A DNA stretch of 37,415 bases from an uncultured Thalassolituus sp. (GCA_913061435.1 CAJXUK010000029.1:1-37415), one strand, 5' to 3'. Positions 16,468-25,666 are shown, counted from the first letter of the stretch. A program made the numbers and translations. Notes: generated from the letters alone by a model not told the origin.

Positions 16468-18252
16468 CTAGAACTGGGCAGCTTCCATTGCGTACAAACA
16501 CTCAGCACCGCCTTTAACAGACTCGCTCAAAGAAATGTATCTTGGCAATAAACGCTTGGTAAAGAAGCGAGCAGTCGCTAACTTATTCGCGTAGTAAGGC
16601 TCAGAACCTTCTTTTTCTAGTGCCTTCTCAGCCATCATTGCATACATGTAAGCAAATGAGGTGTAACCAAATACTTGTAAGTATTCAACAGAAGAAGCAC
16701 CTAGCTCGTTAGCATTGTTTTGCGCTTCGCCCATTACCCAATCGGTTAAATCGGTAAGGTTAGCAATCGCTGCTTTAAGCGGAGTAATGAACTCAGCCAT
16801 GGCAGGGTTGCCTTCTTGGCTTGCACAGTACTGAGCAATTTCGTCGGCATAAATCTTGTAAAACGCACCACCGTTAGCGGCAATTTTACGTGCAATAAGG
16901 TCTAACGATTGAATACCGTTGGTGCCTTCATAAATCTGAGTAATACGTAAATCACGCACATGCTGCTCTTGGCCCCACTCACGAATGAAACCGTGACCAC
17001 CAAAGATTTGCTGGCCAGCAACTGCAGATTCTAGAGCAAGGTCTGTTAAGAACGACTTAACGACAGGCGTTAGTAAAGAAATCATCGCATCAGCGTATTC
17101 TTTAGTTTCTGCGTCATCAGAAAACTTAGATAAATCCAACCATTTAGATGCATACATAGAGAAAGCACGAGAGCCTTCTGTATTAGCACGCATGGTCATC
17201 AACATACGACGAACATCTGGGTGTACGATAATCGGATCAGCTGCTTTTTCTGGAGCTACTTTACCTGTCGGTGCACGAGACTGAATACGGTCGTTGGCGT
17301 AAGTAACCGCATTTTGGTAAGAGTTTTCAGCAACACCAAGACCTTGAATACCTACCGCAACACGCTCGTAGTTCATCATGGTGAACATAGCATTTAAGCC
17401 TTTGTTTTCACCACCCACTAACCAACCTTTAGCGCCATCGTAGTTCATCACACACGTTGCTGAACCTTTAATGCCCATTTTGTGCTCAATAGAACCACAA
17501 CCCATCGTGTTGCGCTCGCCCAAAGAACCATCTTCGTTCACTAAGAACTTAGGCACTAAAAACATAGAAATGCCTTTAGGACCCGCTGGGGCACCAGGAA
17601 GTTTAGCCAAAACAAGGTGAATGATGTTCTCAGCCATGTCATGCTCGCCCCAAGTAATAAAAATCTTGGTGCCAGAAACGCTGTAAGAACCATCGGCATT
17701 AGGCTCTGCTTTGGTCCGCATAATGCCTAAATCGGTACCACAATGTGGTTCCGTTAAATCCATTGCACCCGCCCACTGGCCCGAGTACATATTAGGAAGA
17801 TATTTATCTTTTAATTCTTGGCTACCATGAGCATCCAAAGATAAACACGCGCCTGCAGTTAACATAGGTGCTAAGCCAAATGAAATGTTAGAACCTTGGA
17901 TCATTTCTTCAACTTGGCCTACCAACATTTTTGGCATACCCATACCACCAAACTCTGGGTTACCGCCAAGTGCACCCCAACCGCCTTCACTGTAAGTTTG
18001 GTACGCTTCTTTAAAACCTGGAGGAGAAGTTACTTCACCATCGTTCCATTTTGAACCCACTTCATCACCTTCACGGTTAAGTGGTGCTAAAACGTTACCT
18101 GCAATTTTACCTGCTTCTTCAAGAATCGCTTCTGCTGTTTCTGTTTCAACAACTTCCGCTAAACGTGGGTTATTAGCCCACATAGTCGGAGCATCAAATA
18201 CTTCATTTAGTAGGAAGCGCATATCGCGCAGGGGAGCTGTATATTCAGGCAT
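16468..18252 (-). CDS. FadE-type acyl-CoA dehydrogenase, second of a tandem pair
   Basis: FAD enzyme that introduces the first double bond in beta-oxidation. 594 residues, the long type with an extra C-terminal domain seen in P. aeruginosa PA0506/PA0508 (FadE1/FadE2). Visible: MPEYTAPLRDMRFLL at the N-terminus, DLTEPHCGTDLG in the middle domain, MGIKGSATCVM, QIFGGHGFIREWG, and QIYEGTNGIQSLD with the usual catalytic glutamate in YEG. AGGAAAGG precedes the ATG. Closely similar to the next gene upstream. It is transcribed separately: a terminator (18494-18523) stands between the two. A palindrome TGCTCA-TC-TGAGCA at 18323-18336 lies in its upstream region. Chain-length preference cannot be read. 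Confidence 0.93.
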   Translation of the reverse strand: MPEYTAPLRDMRFLLNEVFDAPTMWANNPRLAEVVETETAEAILEEAGKIAGNVLAPLNREGDEVGSKWNDGEVTSPPGFKEAYQTYSEGGWGALGGNPEFGGMGMPKMLVGQVEEMIQGSNISFGLAPMLTAGACLSLDAHGSQELKDKYLPNMYSGQWAGAMDLTEPHCGTDLGIMRTKAEPNADGSYSVSGTKIFITWGEHDMAENIIHLVLAKLPGAPAGPKGISMFLVPKFLVNEDGSLGERNTMGCGSIEHKMGIKGSATCVMNYDGAKGWLVGGENKGLNAMFTMMNYERVAVGIQGLGVAENSYQNAVTYANDRIQSRAPTGKVAPEKAADPIIVHPDVRRMLMTMRANTEGSRAFSMYASKWLDLSKFSDDAETKEYADAMISLLTPVVKSFLTDLALESAVAGQQIFGGHGFIREWGQEQHVRDLRITQIYEGTNGIQSLDLIARKIAANGGAFYKIYADEIAQYCASQEGNPAMAEFITPLKAAIANLTDLTDWVMGEAQNNANELGASSVEYLQVFGYTSFAYMYAMMAEKALEKEGSEPYYANKLATARFFTKRLLPRYISLSESVKGGAECLYAMEAAQF

Positions 18253-18493
18253 AACCTTTCCTCATTTCATAAATTTAGCGATTGAGTATTTTCTGGTAAG
18301 TTCCCAGTGATACTAAGCGCTGTGCTCATCTGAGCAAGCTCATAGAGCCAGTCCGTGATTTAACTGCGGCGTATTTTAAACGATCTGGCGTCACAGTCGA
18401 CCTTACAAAATCAATAATCGGTCAATTAGAGCAAAAAAAACGGTGTATTTACTGCAAACTGCAATAAAAACACGTTATTTTTGAGCGGACACA
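18253..18493. other. upstream region of the second fadE-type gene
   Basis: About 240 bp without a reading frame. I see a perfect palindrome TGCTCA-TC-TGAGCA (18323-18336) 71 bp before the start codon, but no PsrA-type AAAC-N4-GTTT box like the one before the upstream paralog. No convincing sigma70 promoter was found. Confidence 0.4.
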
Positions 18494-18523
18494 AAAAAGC
18501 CGTACTAAAAAGTACGGCTTTTT
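18494..18523. terminator. terminator between the two acyl-CoA dehydrogenase genes
   Basis: Perfect 13-bp stem AAAAAGCCGTACT (18494-18506) and AGTACGGCTTTTT (18511-18523) with a four-A loop. On the minus strand it ends with a T-run directly after the gene at 18553. Confidence 0.92.
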
Positions 18524-18552
18524 GGGTCTTGCGTAATTACTTACGCAACGTC

Positions 18553-20358
18553 TTAGAATGCAAAGTGTTCTGCATCTAGATCCATCAAGCTGTCTGCGCC
18601 AGCTGTCATGCTTAGTGCATGAGTCGCTGTACGTGGCAAGATACGCTGGAAGTAGAAACGGGCAGTTTTCACTTTAGCGCCGTAGAAATCTTCTTCAGTT
18701 GTACCGTTAGCCAGTTGCACTTGTGCAGCTTTAGCCATCTTAGCCCATAGGTAAGCAAGTGATACGTAACCAGAGTACATTAGGTAATCAACCGATGCTG
18801 AACCTACTTCGTTACGATCTTTCATTGCAGACATACCGATCTTCATCGTTAAGTCGCCCCACTCTTTGTTCAATTCAACAAGAGGTGCAATGAATTGTGC
18901 CATCTCTTCGTTGTCCGCTTCTTCTTTACAGAAGGTGTGAACCATCTTAGTGAAGTTCTTAAGCGCTTGACCTTGAGTCATTAGAACTTTACGGCCTAGA
19001 AGGTCAAGAGCCTGGATACCAGTCGTACCTTCGTAGATTGTAGAGATCTTAGCATCACGTACTAGTTGCTCCATGCCCCATTCAGCGATGAAACCGTGAC
19101 CACCAAACACTTGAACACCAAGGTTAGTTGATTCACAACCGGTTTCAGTTAGGAATGCTTTACCGATTGGTGTTAAGAAACCTAGTAGTTCGTCAGCTGC
19201 TTTTTTCTCTTCTTCAGAGTTGCCTTTGAGCGCGATGTCGTTTTGTAGCGCCATCATGTATACAAGTGCACGACCACCTTCAGCAAACGCTTTCTGAGTA
19301 AGAAGCATTTTACGAACGTCTGGGTGAACGATGATTGGGTCAGCTGCTTTTTCTGGGGCTTTAGCACCAGTCAAAGAACGCATTGCTAGACGGTCTTTCG
19401 CGTATGCAAGTGCACCTTGGAAAGAACCTTCAGAAGCCGTTACGCCCTGTAGAGCAGTACCGATACGTGCAGTGTTCATGAACGTGAACATGCAGTTTAG
19501 ACCTTTGTTTTCAGGTCCGATTAGATAACCTTTCGCGCCGTCGAAGTTCATTACGCAAGTAGCGTTACCGTGGATACCCATTTTGTGTTCGATAGAACCA
19601 CAGATTAGGTCGTTACGATCAGCAACAGAACCGTCTTCGGCTACGTTGAACTTAGGTACGATGAATAGAGAAATACCTTTAGTACCTTCTGGCGCACCTG
19701 GTAGACGAGCTAGAACGATGTGAACGATGTTGTCCGCCATGTCGTGCTCACCAGCAGAGATGAAGATCTTAGTACCAGAGATAGCGTAAGAACCGTCTGC
19801 ATTTGGCTCAGCTTTGGTTTTAAGAATACCTAGGTCAGAACCACAATGAGGTTCAGTTAGACACATGGTACCTGTCCACTCACCGCTAACTAGCTTAGTT
19901 AGGTACTTGTCTTTTTGCTCTTGAGTACCCCAGCTGTGAATAGTATTCATCGCACCGTGAGATAGACCTGGGTACATGCCCCAAGACCAGTTAGCAGTAC
20001 CAACCATTTCAGAGAATACAGTACCTAGAGATTCTGGAAGGCCTTGGCCACCCACTTCTTCGTCATGAGCAAGAGAAGGCCAGCCGCCTTCAACAAACTG
20101 CTTGTAAGCTTCTTTAAAGCCAGTAGGAGTAGTTACAGAACCGTCTTCGTGACGAGTACAACCTTCAGTATCACCAACACGGTTAAGTGGTGCAATTACG
20201 TTTTCACAGAATTTTGCACCTTCGCTAAGAATAGCGTCGATCATCTCTGGAGTAGCAACTTCTGCGTATGCAGGCAGTTTGGCGTAAGTACCTGGCATAT
20301 CCAGTACTTCGTCCATTACGAATTTAATTTCACGAAGGGGAGCTTTATATTCTGGCAT
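18553..20358 (-). CDS. FadE-type acyl-CoA dehydrogenase, first of a tandem pair
   Basis: 601-residue paralog of the following gene. The architecture is the same: MPEYKAPLREIKFVM, CLTEPHCGSDLG, MGIHGNATCVM, QVFGGHGFIAEWG, and TIYEGTTGIQALD with the catalytic glutamate. Catalyses the first oxidation of fatty acyl-CoA and passes electrons to the electron-transfer flavoprotein. Its codon use looks more biased than that of its paralog, suggesting high expression. Upstream is a consensus-like sigma70 promoter (20482-20510) overlapped by a PsrA-type operator (20465-20493), so induction by long-chain fatty acids is likely. Own terminator downstream. Confidence 0.94.
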   Translation of the reverse strand: MPEYKAPLREIKFVMDEVLDMPGTYAKLPAYAEVATPEMIDAILSEGAKFCENVIAPLNRVGDTEGCTRHEDGSVTTPTGFKEAYKQFVEGGWPSLAHDEEVGGQGLPESLGTVFSEMVGTANWSWGMYPGLSHGAMNTIHSWGTQEQKDKYLTKLVSGEWTGTMCLTEPHCGSDLGILKTKAEPNADGSYAISGTKIFISAGEHDMADNIVHIVLARLPGAPEGTKGISLFIVPKFNVAEDGSVADRNDLICGSIEHKMGIHGNATCVMNFDGAKGYLIGPENKGLNCMFTFMNTARIGTALQGVTASEGSFQGALAYAKDRLAMRSLTGAKAPEKAADPIIVHPDVRKMLLTQKAFAEGGRALVYMMALQNDIALKGNSEEEKKAADELLGFLTPIGKAFLTETGCESTNLGVQVFGGHGFIAEWGMEQLVRDAKISTIYEGTTGIQALDLLGRKVLMTQGQALKNFTKMVHTFCKEEADNEEMAQFIAPLVELNKEWGDLTMKIGMSAMKDRNEVGSASVDYLMYSGYVSLAYLWAKMAKAAQVQLANGTTEEDFYGAKVKTARFYFQRILPRTATHALSMTAGADSLMDLDAEHFAF

Positions 20359-20464
20359 CAGGGAAACCTCTTAGCCTATATGTTTATGAACGGCAAAGCC
20401 GATTCTTGATTAACAATAGATAACTGCGATCACTATGTGAGCAATCGTATAAGCAACTATCCAA

Positions 20465-20493
20465 TTCAAACACTTGTTTGAAACATACGTTTA
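20465..20493. promoter_or_regulatory. PsrA-type operator, two overlapping boxes
   Basis: TTCAAAC-ACTT-GTTTGAA (20465-20482) is a perfect 18-bp palindrome matching the Pseudomonas PsrA motif (G/C)AAAC-N2-4-GTTT(G/C). A second box GAAAC-ATAC-GTTTA (20480-20493) overlaps it. Together they cover the -10 and the expected start site of the fadE-type promoter. A psrA gene is not in the window. Confidence 0.7.
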
Positions 20494-20510
20494 CTGACTT
20501 ATTTTGTCAA
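20482..20510 (-). promoter_or_regulatory. promoter of the first fadE-type gene
   Basis: On the minus strand: consensus -35 TTGACA (20505-20510), 17-nt spacer, -10 TATGTT (20482-20487). The -10 lies inside the PsrA-type operator, the layout of a repressor that blocks RNA polymerase. The leader to the ATG at 20358 would be about 115 nt. Confidence 0.7.
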
Positions 20511-20605
20511 GCCAGCTTGATAAATTGCCTACAAAAAATAACATTCCACGGATGAAGTTTTTAAGAATTAAAGCTGCGAAAGTGAGATGACACGGGGGGA
20601 TGGGG

Positions 20606-21577
20606 CTAAGCAATATCGTTTAATAACTGCCCTGCCGCTTTAGAAGTATCGTTTTGACTAATTGCCAAAATAATTTCATTTATCTTAGCAATTCGATCGC
20701 TAAGCAGAGGAGCTTCTTTTGCATTTTTCTCATTTTGTAATGCAAAACTAACAGATTCTTCCGATGCAATCGCTTCGTTAGGGGCAGGATTTAAAATAGT
20801 ACCACTACTGTTATCTGACTTAGTGGTCGATTCTTTTTCACTGTTATCTGTTTGCGATGCAGTGCGACTTTCGCTGGCCAATTCTGCACGGGCCTGATTT
20901 GCTTGCTGCGATGCTAGCGCAGCTACTTGGCGATCTTGCGTCGACGGCTCTGCGGGTGCAAGAGCTGCTCTTAATACTATTTGCATTTTTTCTAACGTAG
21001 CCTGTGGATTACCATTAACCACTCCCACATCAATAGACACTTCGCCACCAACTGCATAGCTCACACCATCTGGGCCACGCTGGTAGGTATAATTGGCAGA
21101 ACCGGCATACTGACCACCAACCGCACTGTGAGCTTGTTCGTGGGCACGAACCTCAATATCTCTTTGCGACAGTTCTCGTATCACCGCTAAATCTTGTTGC
21201 TCTTGTTTTTGTTGCTGCTGCTCTTGCGCTTGCTGTCTTTGTTGCTCGGTACGTTTGTTATCACCAATGCTATCTGATGTATTTTCGGCCGTGCCATTTT
21301 CAGACTGAGAGTCGTTATTTTGAGAACGATTAGAATTACCCGTACTGTTTTGACTTGGGTTTGTATAAATAAATGCACCAGCAGGCGTAGCAATTTCAGG
21401 TTGTGCTCGCTCTCCAGGAATTTCACGAGAACCTGTTGCATTAACCACAGCTTCTATCGGAGGGAAGTTGCCAGAACCACTGGTTTCAGCAACTTGTGAC
21501 AAGGCAGCACCTTGCGTTGCACTAATAGGCGACACACTTGTTGGGCTATAAGAACCTGCATTGGTTGAAATTTGCAT
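20606..21577 (-). CDS. SprA-related putative metalloprotease (CJM1_0395/SprA family)
   Basis: 323 residues. The N-terminal third (1-110) is low-complexity and rich in Ser, Asn, Gly and Thr. A Gln-rich stretch (112-128, QQRQQAQEQQQQKQEQQ) follows, which may be a coiled coil. The conserved core is about 128-235: LSQRDIEVRAHEQAH with the zinc-type motif H146-E147-x-x-H150, then YTYQRGPDGVSYAVGGEVSID and LRAALAPAEPSTQDRQVAA. The core is typical of SprA-related proteins, whose activity is not established as far as I know. No signal peptide. It shares a transcript with the 83-residue gene 33 bp upstream. A protease role is inferred from HExxH only. Confidence 0.78.
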   Translation of the reverse strand: MQISTNAGSYSPTSVSPISATQGAALSQVAETSGSGNFPPIEAVVNATGSREIPGERAQPEIATPAGAFIYTNPSQNSTGNSNRSQNNDSQSENGTAENTSDSIGDNKRTEQQRQQAQEQQQQKQEQQDLAVIRELSQRDIEVRAHEQAHSAVGGQYAGSANYTYQRGPDGVSYAVGGEVSIDVGVVNGNPQATLEKMQIVLRAALAPAEPSTQDRQVAALASQQANQARAELASESRTASQTDNSEKESTTKSDNSSGTILNPAPNEAIASEESVSFALQNEKNAKEAPLLSDRIAKINEIILAISQNDTSKAAGQLLNDIA

Positions 21578-21610
21578 AATCTTTATGGCTACCTAAACGA
21601 TAAAGGCAAG

Positions 21611-21862
21611 TTACGCCTTAACATCCAGTAAAGTGCCAAGCTGCTGATCGGCAGACTGTAGGACTTTAGCGTTTAATGCTACGCCCTGCTCACCTTCTTT
21701 AAGTTTAACCAAGGCCTCTGTGGCCTCAACCGCACCCTGAGTAGGTCGAGTAGTAGTTGCTTCAACCACTTGTTGAGCAGCCTGCTTTACTTGCTCACTA
21801 TTTTGCTGGATTCCCGCTGCAGCAATAGTAAAAGAAGAACCTGATGTTGAACCTATATTCAT
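21611..21862 (-). CDS. small protein with flagellar rod/hook-like C-terminus
   Basis: 83 residues, not assigned to a named family. The N-terminus MNIGSTSGSSFTIAAAGIQQ and the end LQSADQQLGTLLDVKA resemble the terminal helices of flagellar axial proteins (FlgE/FlgC-type ends of the form ADxMLGTLLDxKA). The middle is Gln/Ala/Glu-rich and probably helical. A strong AGGAGG precedes the ATG. It is followed after 33 bp by the SprA-related gene on the same strand. The resemblance may mean export by or association with the flagellum, but it could be a chance helix pattern; no other flagellar gene is near. Confidence 0.6.
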   Translation of the reverse strand: MNIGSTSGSSFTIAAAGIQQNSEQVKQAAQQVVEATTTRPTQGAVEATEALVKLKEGEQGVALNAKVLQSADQQLGTLLDVKA

Positions 21863-21978
21863 AACTGCCTCCTAATAAACTTACTGGTTACATTTTATAC
21901 AGTAAAATAAAAAGAGGCCAGCATTTTAAGTCGCTTCATTAGAATGTATGGTTATATGATGCTAAAGAAAAATCGTGT

Positions 21979-23022
21979 TTAAACTGCGCTATAAAACAAT
22001 TCGTTAGCATTTGCTGTTGTATTTTTTAACAGTTCATTTAATCGCTGCGGCTGTTGAGTTACTTGATGTTTTGAATTTATACCTAGCTTAGAAAATAACG
22101 CTTGGTCTTTATTTGCCGCGGGATTAGGAGTAGTTAATAAGCACTCACCATAAAAGATAGAATTTGCCCCAGCAAAAAAGCACATAGACTGCATTTCTTC
22201 TGACATTTCTTCGCGCCCAGCACTTAAACGAACATAAGATTTTGGCATCATAATACGCGCAACAGCTATGGTACGAATAAACTCAAAAGGATCTAGATCA
22301 TTAACTGATTCTAGCGGCGTGCCTTTTACTTTAACCAATTGATTAATGGGCACAGAATCTGGATGTTGCGGTAAGTTAGCCAATTGGCGCAACAATCCCA
22401 TTCGATCCTGTTCTTGCTCTCCCATTCCCACGATGCCACCCGAACATACCTTCATACCCGAATCACGCACATTCTGCAGGGTTTCTAAACGATCAGAATA
22501 AGTGCGTGTGGTAATTATTTCGCCGTAATATTCTGGGGAAGTATCCAGGTTGTGATTGTAATAATCCAAACCCGCTGCCGCTAATTGTTGTGATTTTTCA
22601 GAATCAAGCATGCCCAGCGTCATGCAGGTTTCCATACCCAAATCTTTAACTCCTTTCACCATAGCCAATACCATGGGCATATCTCTAGCGTGTGGCGAGC
22701 GCCAAGCAGCTCCCATACAAAAGCGATCTGAACCAGCTGCTTTTGCCGCTTTTGCTTTTTCGATAACCGCTTCAACAGCCATTAATTTCTCTTTCTCTAA
22801 CTGTGTGTCAAAACGCGCACTTTGAGGGCAGTAAGCACAATCTTCGGGGCAAGCACCGGTTTTAATAGATAACAAAGTACTTACCTGCACTTGGTTGGGA
22901 TCAAAGTGCTGACGATGAACAGTCTGGGCCTTAAATAACAAATCGTTCATGGGTAAGGAAAAAAGAGACGCAACTTCCTGCTGCGACCAATCATGGCGTA
23001 ATTGTTCTATTTTCTCACTCAT
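21979..23022 (-). CDS. bioB: biotin synthase
   Basis: Radical-SAM enzyme that inserts sulfur into dethiobiotin, the last step of biotin synthesis. 347 residues. The 4Fe-4S/SAM motif is Cys58, Cys62 and Cys65 ([13 protein letters not shown]); further family motifs are [33 protein letters not shown] and [11 protein letters not shown]. It is divergent from comF with an 80-bp AT-rich gap; no BirA-type operator is obvious. Other bio genes are not next to it, unlike the bioBFHCD cluster of Pseudomonas. Confidence 0.97.
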   Translation of the reverse strand: MSEKIEQLRHDWSQQEVASLFSLPMNDLLFKAQTVHRQHFDPNQVQVSTLLSIKTGACPEDCAYCPQSARFDTQLEKEKLMAVEAVIEKAKAAKAAGSDRFCMGAAWRSPHARDMPMVLAMVKGVKDLGMETCMTLGMLDSEKSQQLAAAGLDYYNHNLDTSPEYYGEIITTRTYSDRLETLQNVRDSGMKVCSGGIVGMGEQEQDRMGLLRQLANLPQHPDSVPINQLVKVKGTPLESVNDLDPFEFIRTIAVARIMMPKSYVRLSAGREEMSEEMQSMCFFAGANSIFYGECLLTTPNPAANKDQALFSKLGINSKHQVTQQPQRLNELLKNTTANANELFYSAV

Positions 23023-23101
23023 TTGGCCAATACCCTCTTCACACCGCTTTTATTAAAATCATTAATTAATTTGCATAATTAAATGAATATTAAACAGGCG
23101 C

Positions 23102-23827
23102 ATGAACGGGTCAAATTCAATCATTAAAAAGGTATACCTACGATTAAAAAACGTACTATCTTCTTTACTCAACAAAACTTGTGAGCTTTGCCTAGAAGAC
23201 AACTTCGATGAAGGTTTTTTATGTGCTGATTGCGAAAACTCGCTGCCCCAATCACAGTCTCGCTGCCAAATGTGTGCAATTCCCCTGCTTAGCCCGGGTT
23301 ATTGTGGGCAATGCTTGGCCCATAAGCCTGCCTTTGACCTTAGCCATTGTAATTTCAACTATGGCGCACCGATCGATTCTTGGCTACATCAACTAAAAGA
23401 CCAACGCAAAACACAGTGGGCGCAAAAACTGGCACAACTCATGTTACTTAACCCACCACCCTTTTTAACAGAAGTCGATGTCTTTACCTTTGTACCCTCT
23501 ACTCGCTGGAGCTTGATCAAGCGAGGGTTCAATCCTGGCGAATTAATTACCCGAGAACTAGGCCGAAAATTGAATAAACCGGTAATTGCAAAATTGGCCA
23601 AGCGCAGCCACGGGAGCGAGCAAAAAAACCTTAATCGCCAACAACGCATTAATAATGTGCATAAACATTTTCATTCTGCAGGCAAGCAACTCAACCACCA
23701 GCACATTATGCTGATTGACGATGTTATGACCACAGGAAGCACCGCCCACACCATGGCAACCATTCTTAAAGTTTCTGGGGCAAGCAAAGTCAGCGTCTGG
23801 TGCTTTGCACGAACACCTAAGCACTGA
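23102..23827 (+). CDS. comF: ComF-family protein, phosphoribosyltransferase-like DNA uptake factor
   Basis: 241 residues. Two zinc-knuckle cysteine pairs are at the N-terminus (CELC, CADC, then CQMC and CGQC, residues 27-71). The C-terminal phosphoribosyltransferase fold carries the PRPP loop HIMLIDDVMTTGSTAHTM (about 200-217). Homologs (ComFC, GntX) support natural transformation, carrying DNA inward after uptake. The pairing with divergent bioB also occurs in Pseudomonas. Ribosome site is weak (AGGC). Confidence 0.9.
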   Translation: MNGSNSIIKKVYLRLKNVLSSLLNKTCELCLEDNFDEGFLCADCENSLPQSQSRCQMCAIPLLSPGYCGQCLAHKPAFDLSHCNFNYGAPIDSWLHQLKDQRKTQWAQKLAQLMLLNPPPFLTEVDVFTFVPSTRWSLIKRGFNPGELITRELGRKLNKPVIAKLAKRSHGSEQKNLNRQQRINNVHKHFHSAGKQLNHQHIMLIDDVMTTGSTAHTMATILKVSGASKVSVWCFARTPKH

Positions 23828-23951
23828 GTATCAATGCACAATTAACCTTAGTGGCTTCGTGAACATGAGAGTGTATTTACTGTGATTCGATATTAGCTCG
23901 GTTATAATGAACACAAATTCACTTCGCATGCTCAGTCATGCCGCGGCTAAA

Positions 23952-24977
23952 ATGAACAGTACCGAAGATCAAACACTTCACCCCTATCAAAGTCTCAGTC
24001 CTGATTACGTGATCGACGCGGTTGAAAGCCTAGGTTTGCTTACAGATATGCGTCAATATCCGCTAAACAGCTATGAAAACCGTGTTTATCAGGTAGGAAT
24101 TGAAGAAGCATCACCGGTTATCGTAAAATTTTATCGGCCTAATCGTTGGTCTAAAGAAGCCATTTTAGAAGAGCATCAGTTTTTATTAGAGCTGGAGGAA
24201 GAAGACTTACCGGTTGTAGCGCCTTTGCAATTCAATGGCCAAACTTTATTCGAGTTCAACGAGTTTTATTTTTCAATATCACCGCGTAAAAGTGGCCAGT
24301 CCCCGGAAATTTCAAATACCGATCAGCTCGAATATTTAGGTCGTTGGCTGGCGCGACTGCATCAAGTAGGTGGCGATTACCGCTTTCAGCACAGACCTAT
24401 TTGGAATGGAAAATCAGATCTTGGCCATTCCCAAGACAAAACCATTATTCAGCAAAGCTGTGAAACCGTATTAAAGTCAGGCTTGCTGCACGAAGACTTT
24501 AAAGTTGCTTACGAATCCATGTGCCGTGATTTGAACGAACTAGTTGCGCAGCAATATCAACCAAACATGAGCGACACTCTACGCATACATGGAGATTGCC
24601 ACGTGGGTAATTTGTTATGGCGCGATGAACAGCTTTACATGGTGGACTTTGATGACTGCGTCCAAGGCCCAGCGATGCAAGATATTTGGATGCTGCTGAG
24701 TGGCAATCGTGAAGAACAAACACAACAGCTAGATGCCATTCGTAAAGGCTACGAAGTGTTTCGTCCTTTTCCCTACCATCAACTAAAGTGGATCGAAGCG
24801 CTGCGCACTATTCGTTTGATTCGCCATACCGCGTGGGTCGCTGAACGTTGGGATGATCCAGCATTTCCGCTTGCATTTCCATGGTTTACTGGCGTTCAAT
24901 ACTGGTCTGGGCATGTTTTATCATTACGCGAACAATTATCAGCGCTGCAAGAACCCCCTCTTTATATTGCAGAATAA
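23952..24977 (+). CDS. srkA: stress response serine/threonine kinase SrkA (YihE)
   Basis: Aminoglycoside-phosphotransferase-fold kinase that in E. coli protects against stress-induced programmed death. Strong match along the length: LNSYENRVYQVG, VIVKFYRPNRWSKEAILEEHQF, catalytic loop HGDCHVGNLLWRD, metal-binding VDFDDCVQGPAMQDIWMLL, and the tail LQEPPLY. I place the start at ATG 23952 (MNSTEDQTLHPYQ, 341 aa), near the E. coli length of 328. The longest frame begins at ATG 23907, but that ATG lies inside a perfect TATAAT (23903-23908), so it would be upstream of the transcript. No start has a good ribosome site. Confidence 0.9.
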   Translation: MNSTEDQTLHPYQSLSPDYVIDAVESLGLLTDMRQYPLNSYENRVYQVGIEEASPVIVKFYRPNRWSKEAILEEHQFLLELEEEDLPVVAPLQFNGQTLFEFNEFYFSISPRKSGQSPEISNTDQLEYLGRWLARLHQVGGDYRFQHRPIWNGKSDLGHSQDKTIIQQSCETVLKSGLLHEDFKVAYESMCRDLNELVAQQYQPNMSDTLRIHGDCHVGNLLWRDEQLYMVDFDDCVQGPAMQDIWMLLSGNREEQTQQLDAIRKGYEVFRPFPYHQLKWIEALRTIRLIRHTAWVAERWDDPAFPLAFPWFTGVQYWSGHVLSLREQLSALQEPPLYIAE

Positions 24978-25045
24978 TGCCCATATAAAGGTTATAAGTA
25001 CAACAAACTAACACCTCATACACCACACTGTTAAAGGATACCCTC

Positions 25046-25597
25046 ATGATTAAAAATATATTTGCCATTACTTTACTGACGCTTGGTACGCAACAAGCAT
25101 TAGCCAATGACATGAATTCAGCAGCACACGAAAGCGAACAAACACCGGCTAATCTATCGGTTCCTGAAGGTCTATATGTTGGTGGTGGTCTCAATTACAA
25201 CTCGATCGACCTTGAGCCATTATTTTCTGGCGCTGACCGTGAAACCGCCATGGGTTTTCAATTGTTTGCGGGTTTACCGATTGCCAGTTCAATCGCCGGC
25301 TTTAAAACCTTTGCCGAAGCTGGATTCTTTCAAACAGAAAACTTCAACTTTGGCGGAGGTAGCAAAGAACGTGTTAGAGGTATCTGGGGCGCTGGGGTTT
25401 TACAAAGAGATTTAAATGAAATTGACCCAAATCTTTACGCATTAATACGCGCAGGTATTGAAATGGGTGACGACGACGGCGTCTTTATGGGCTTTGGTGC
25501 GGGTTACCGTATGTCTTCTAAGGTTGATTTACGCGCAGAATTTTTAAACAAAGACTTATTAACCTCTTATCAGCTTAATGCACTAATACGCTTCTAA
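25046..25597 (+). CDS. small outer-membrane beta-barrel protein
   Basis: 183 residues. A signal peptide of about 21 (MIKNIFAITLLTLGTQQALA) is followed by an acidic linker, then alternating strands with GLYVGGGLNY, GFQLFAGL, AEAGFFQ, GIWGAGVLQR, ALIRAGIEMG, GFGAGYRM and LRAEFLN, and it ends in aromatic RF, the usual outer-membrane insertion signal. About eight strands are expected, as in OmpA/OmpW-like barrels. AAAGGA precedes the ATG. No specific family is recognised, so function is unknown. It is transcribed after srkA with a 68-bp gap. Confidence 0.75.
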   Translation: MIKNIFAITLLTLGTQQALANDMNSAAHESEQTPANLSVPEGLYVGGGLNYNSIDLEPLFSGADRETAMGFQLFAGLPIASSIAGFKTFAEAGFFQTENFNFGGGSKERVRGIWGAGVLQRDLNEIDPNLYALIRAGIEMGDDDGVFMGFGAGYRMSSKVDLRAEFLNKDLLTSYQLNALIRF

Positions 25598-25619
25598 ACC
25601 TAATACCTAGGTAAAACTC

Positions 25620-25655
25620 CTCAGTCATTAAGCTATTTATGGCTTAATGACTGAG
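25620..25655. terminator. bidirectional hairpin between the barrel gene and gph
   Basis: Perfect 14-bp stem CTCAGTCATTAAGC (25620-25633) and GCTTAATGACTGAG (25642-25655), loop of eight, between convergent genes. T-runs are short, so it is terminator-like rather than canonical. Confidence 0.65.
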
Positions 25656-25666
25656 TTAGCAAACCA

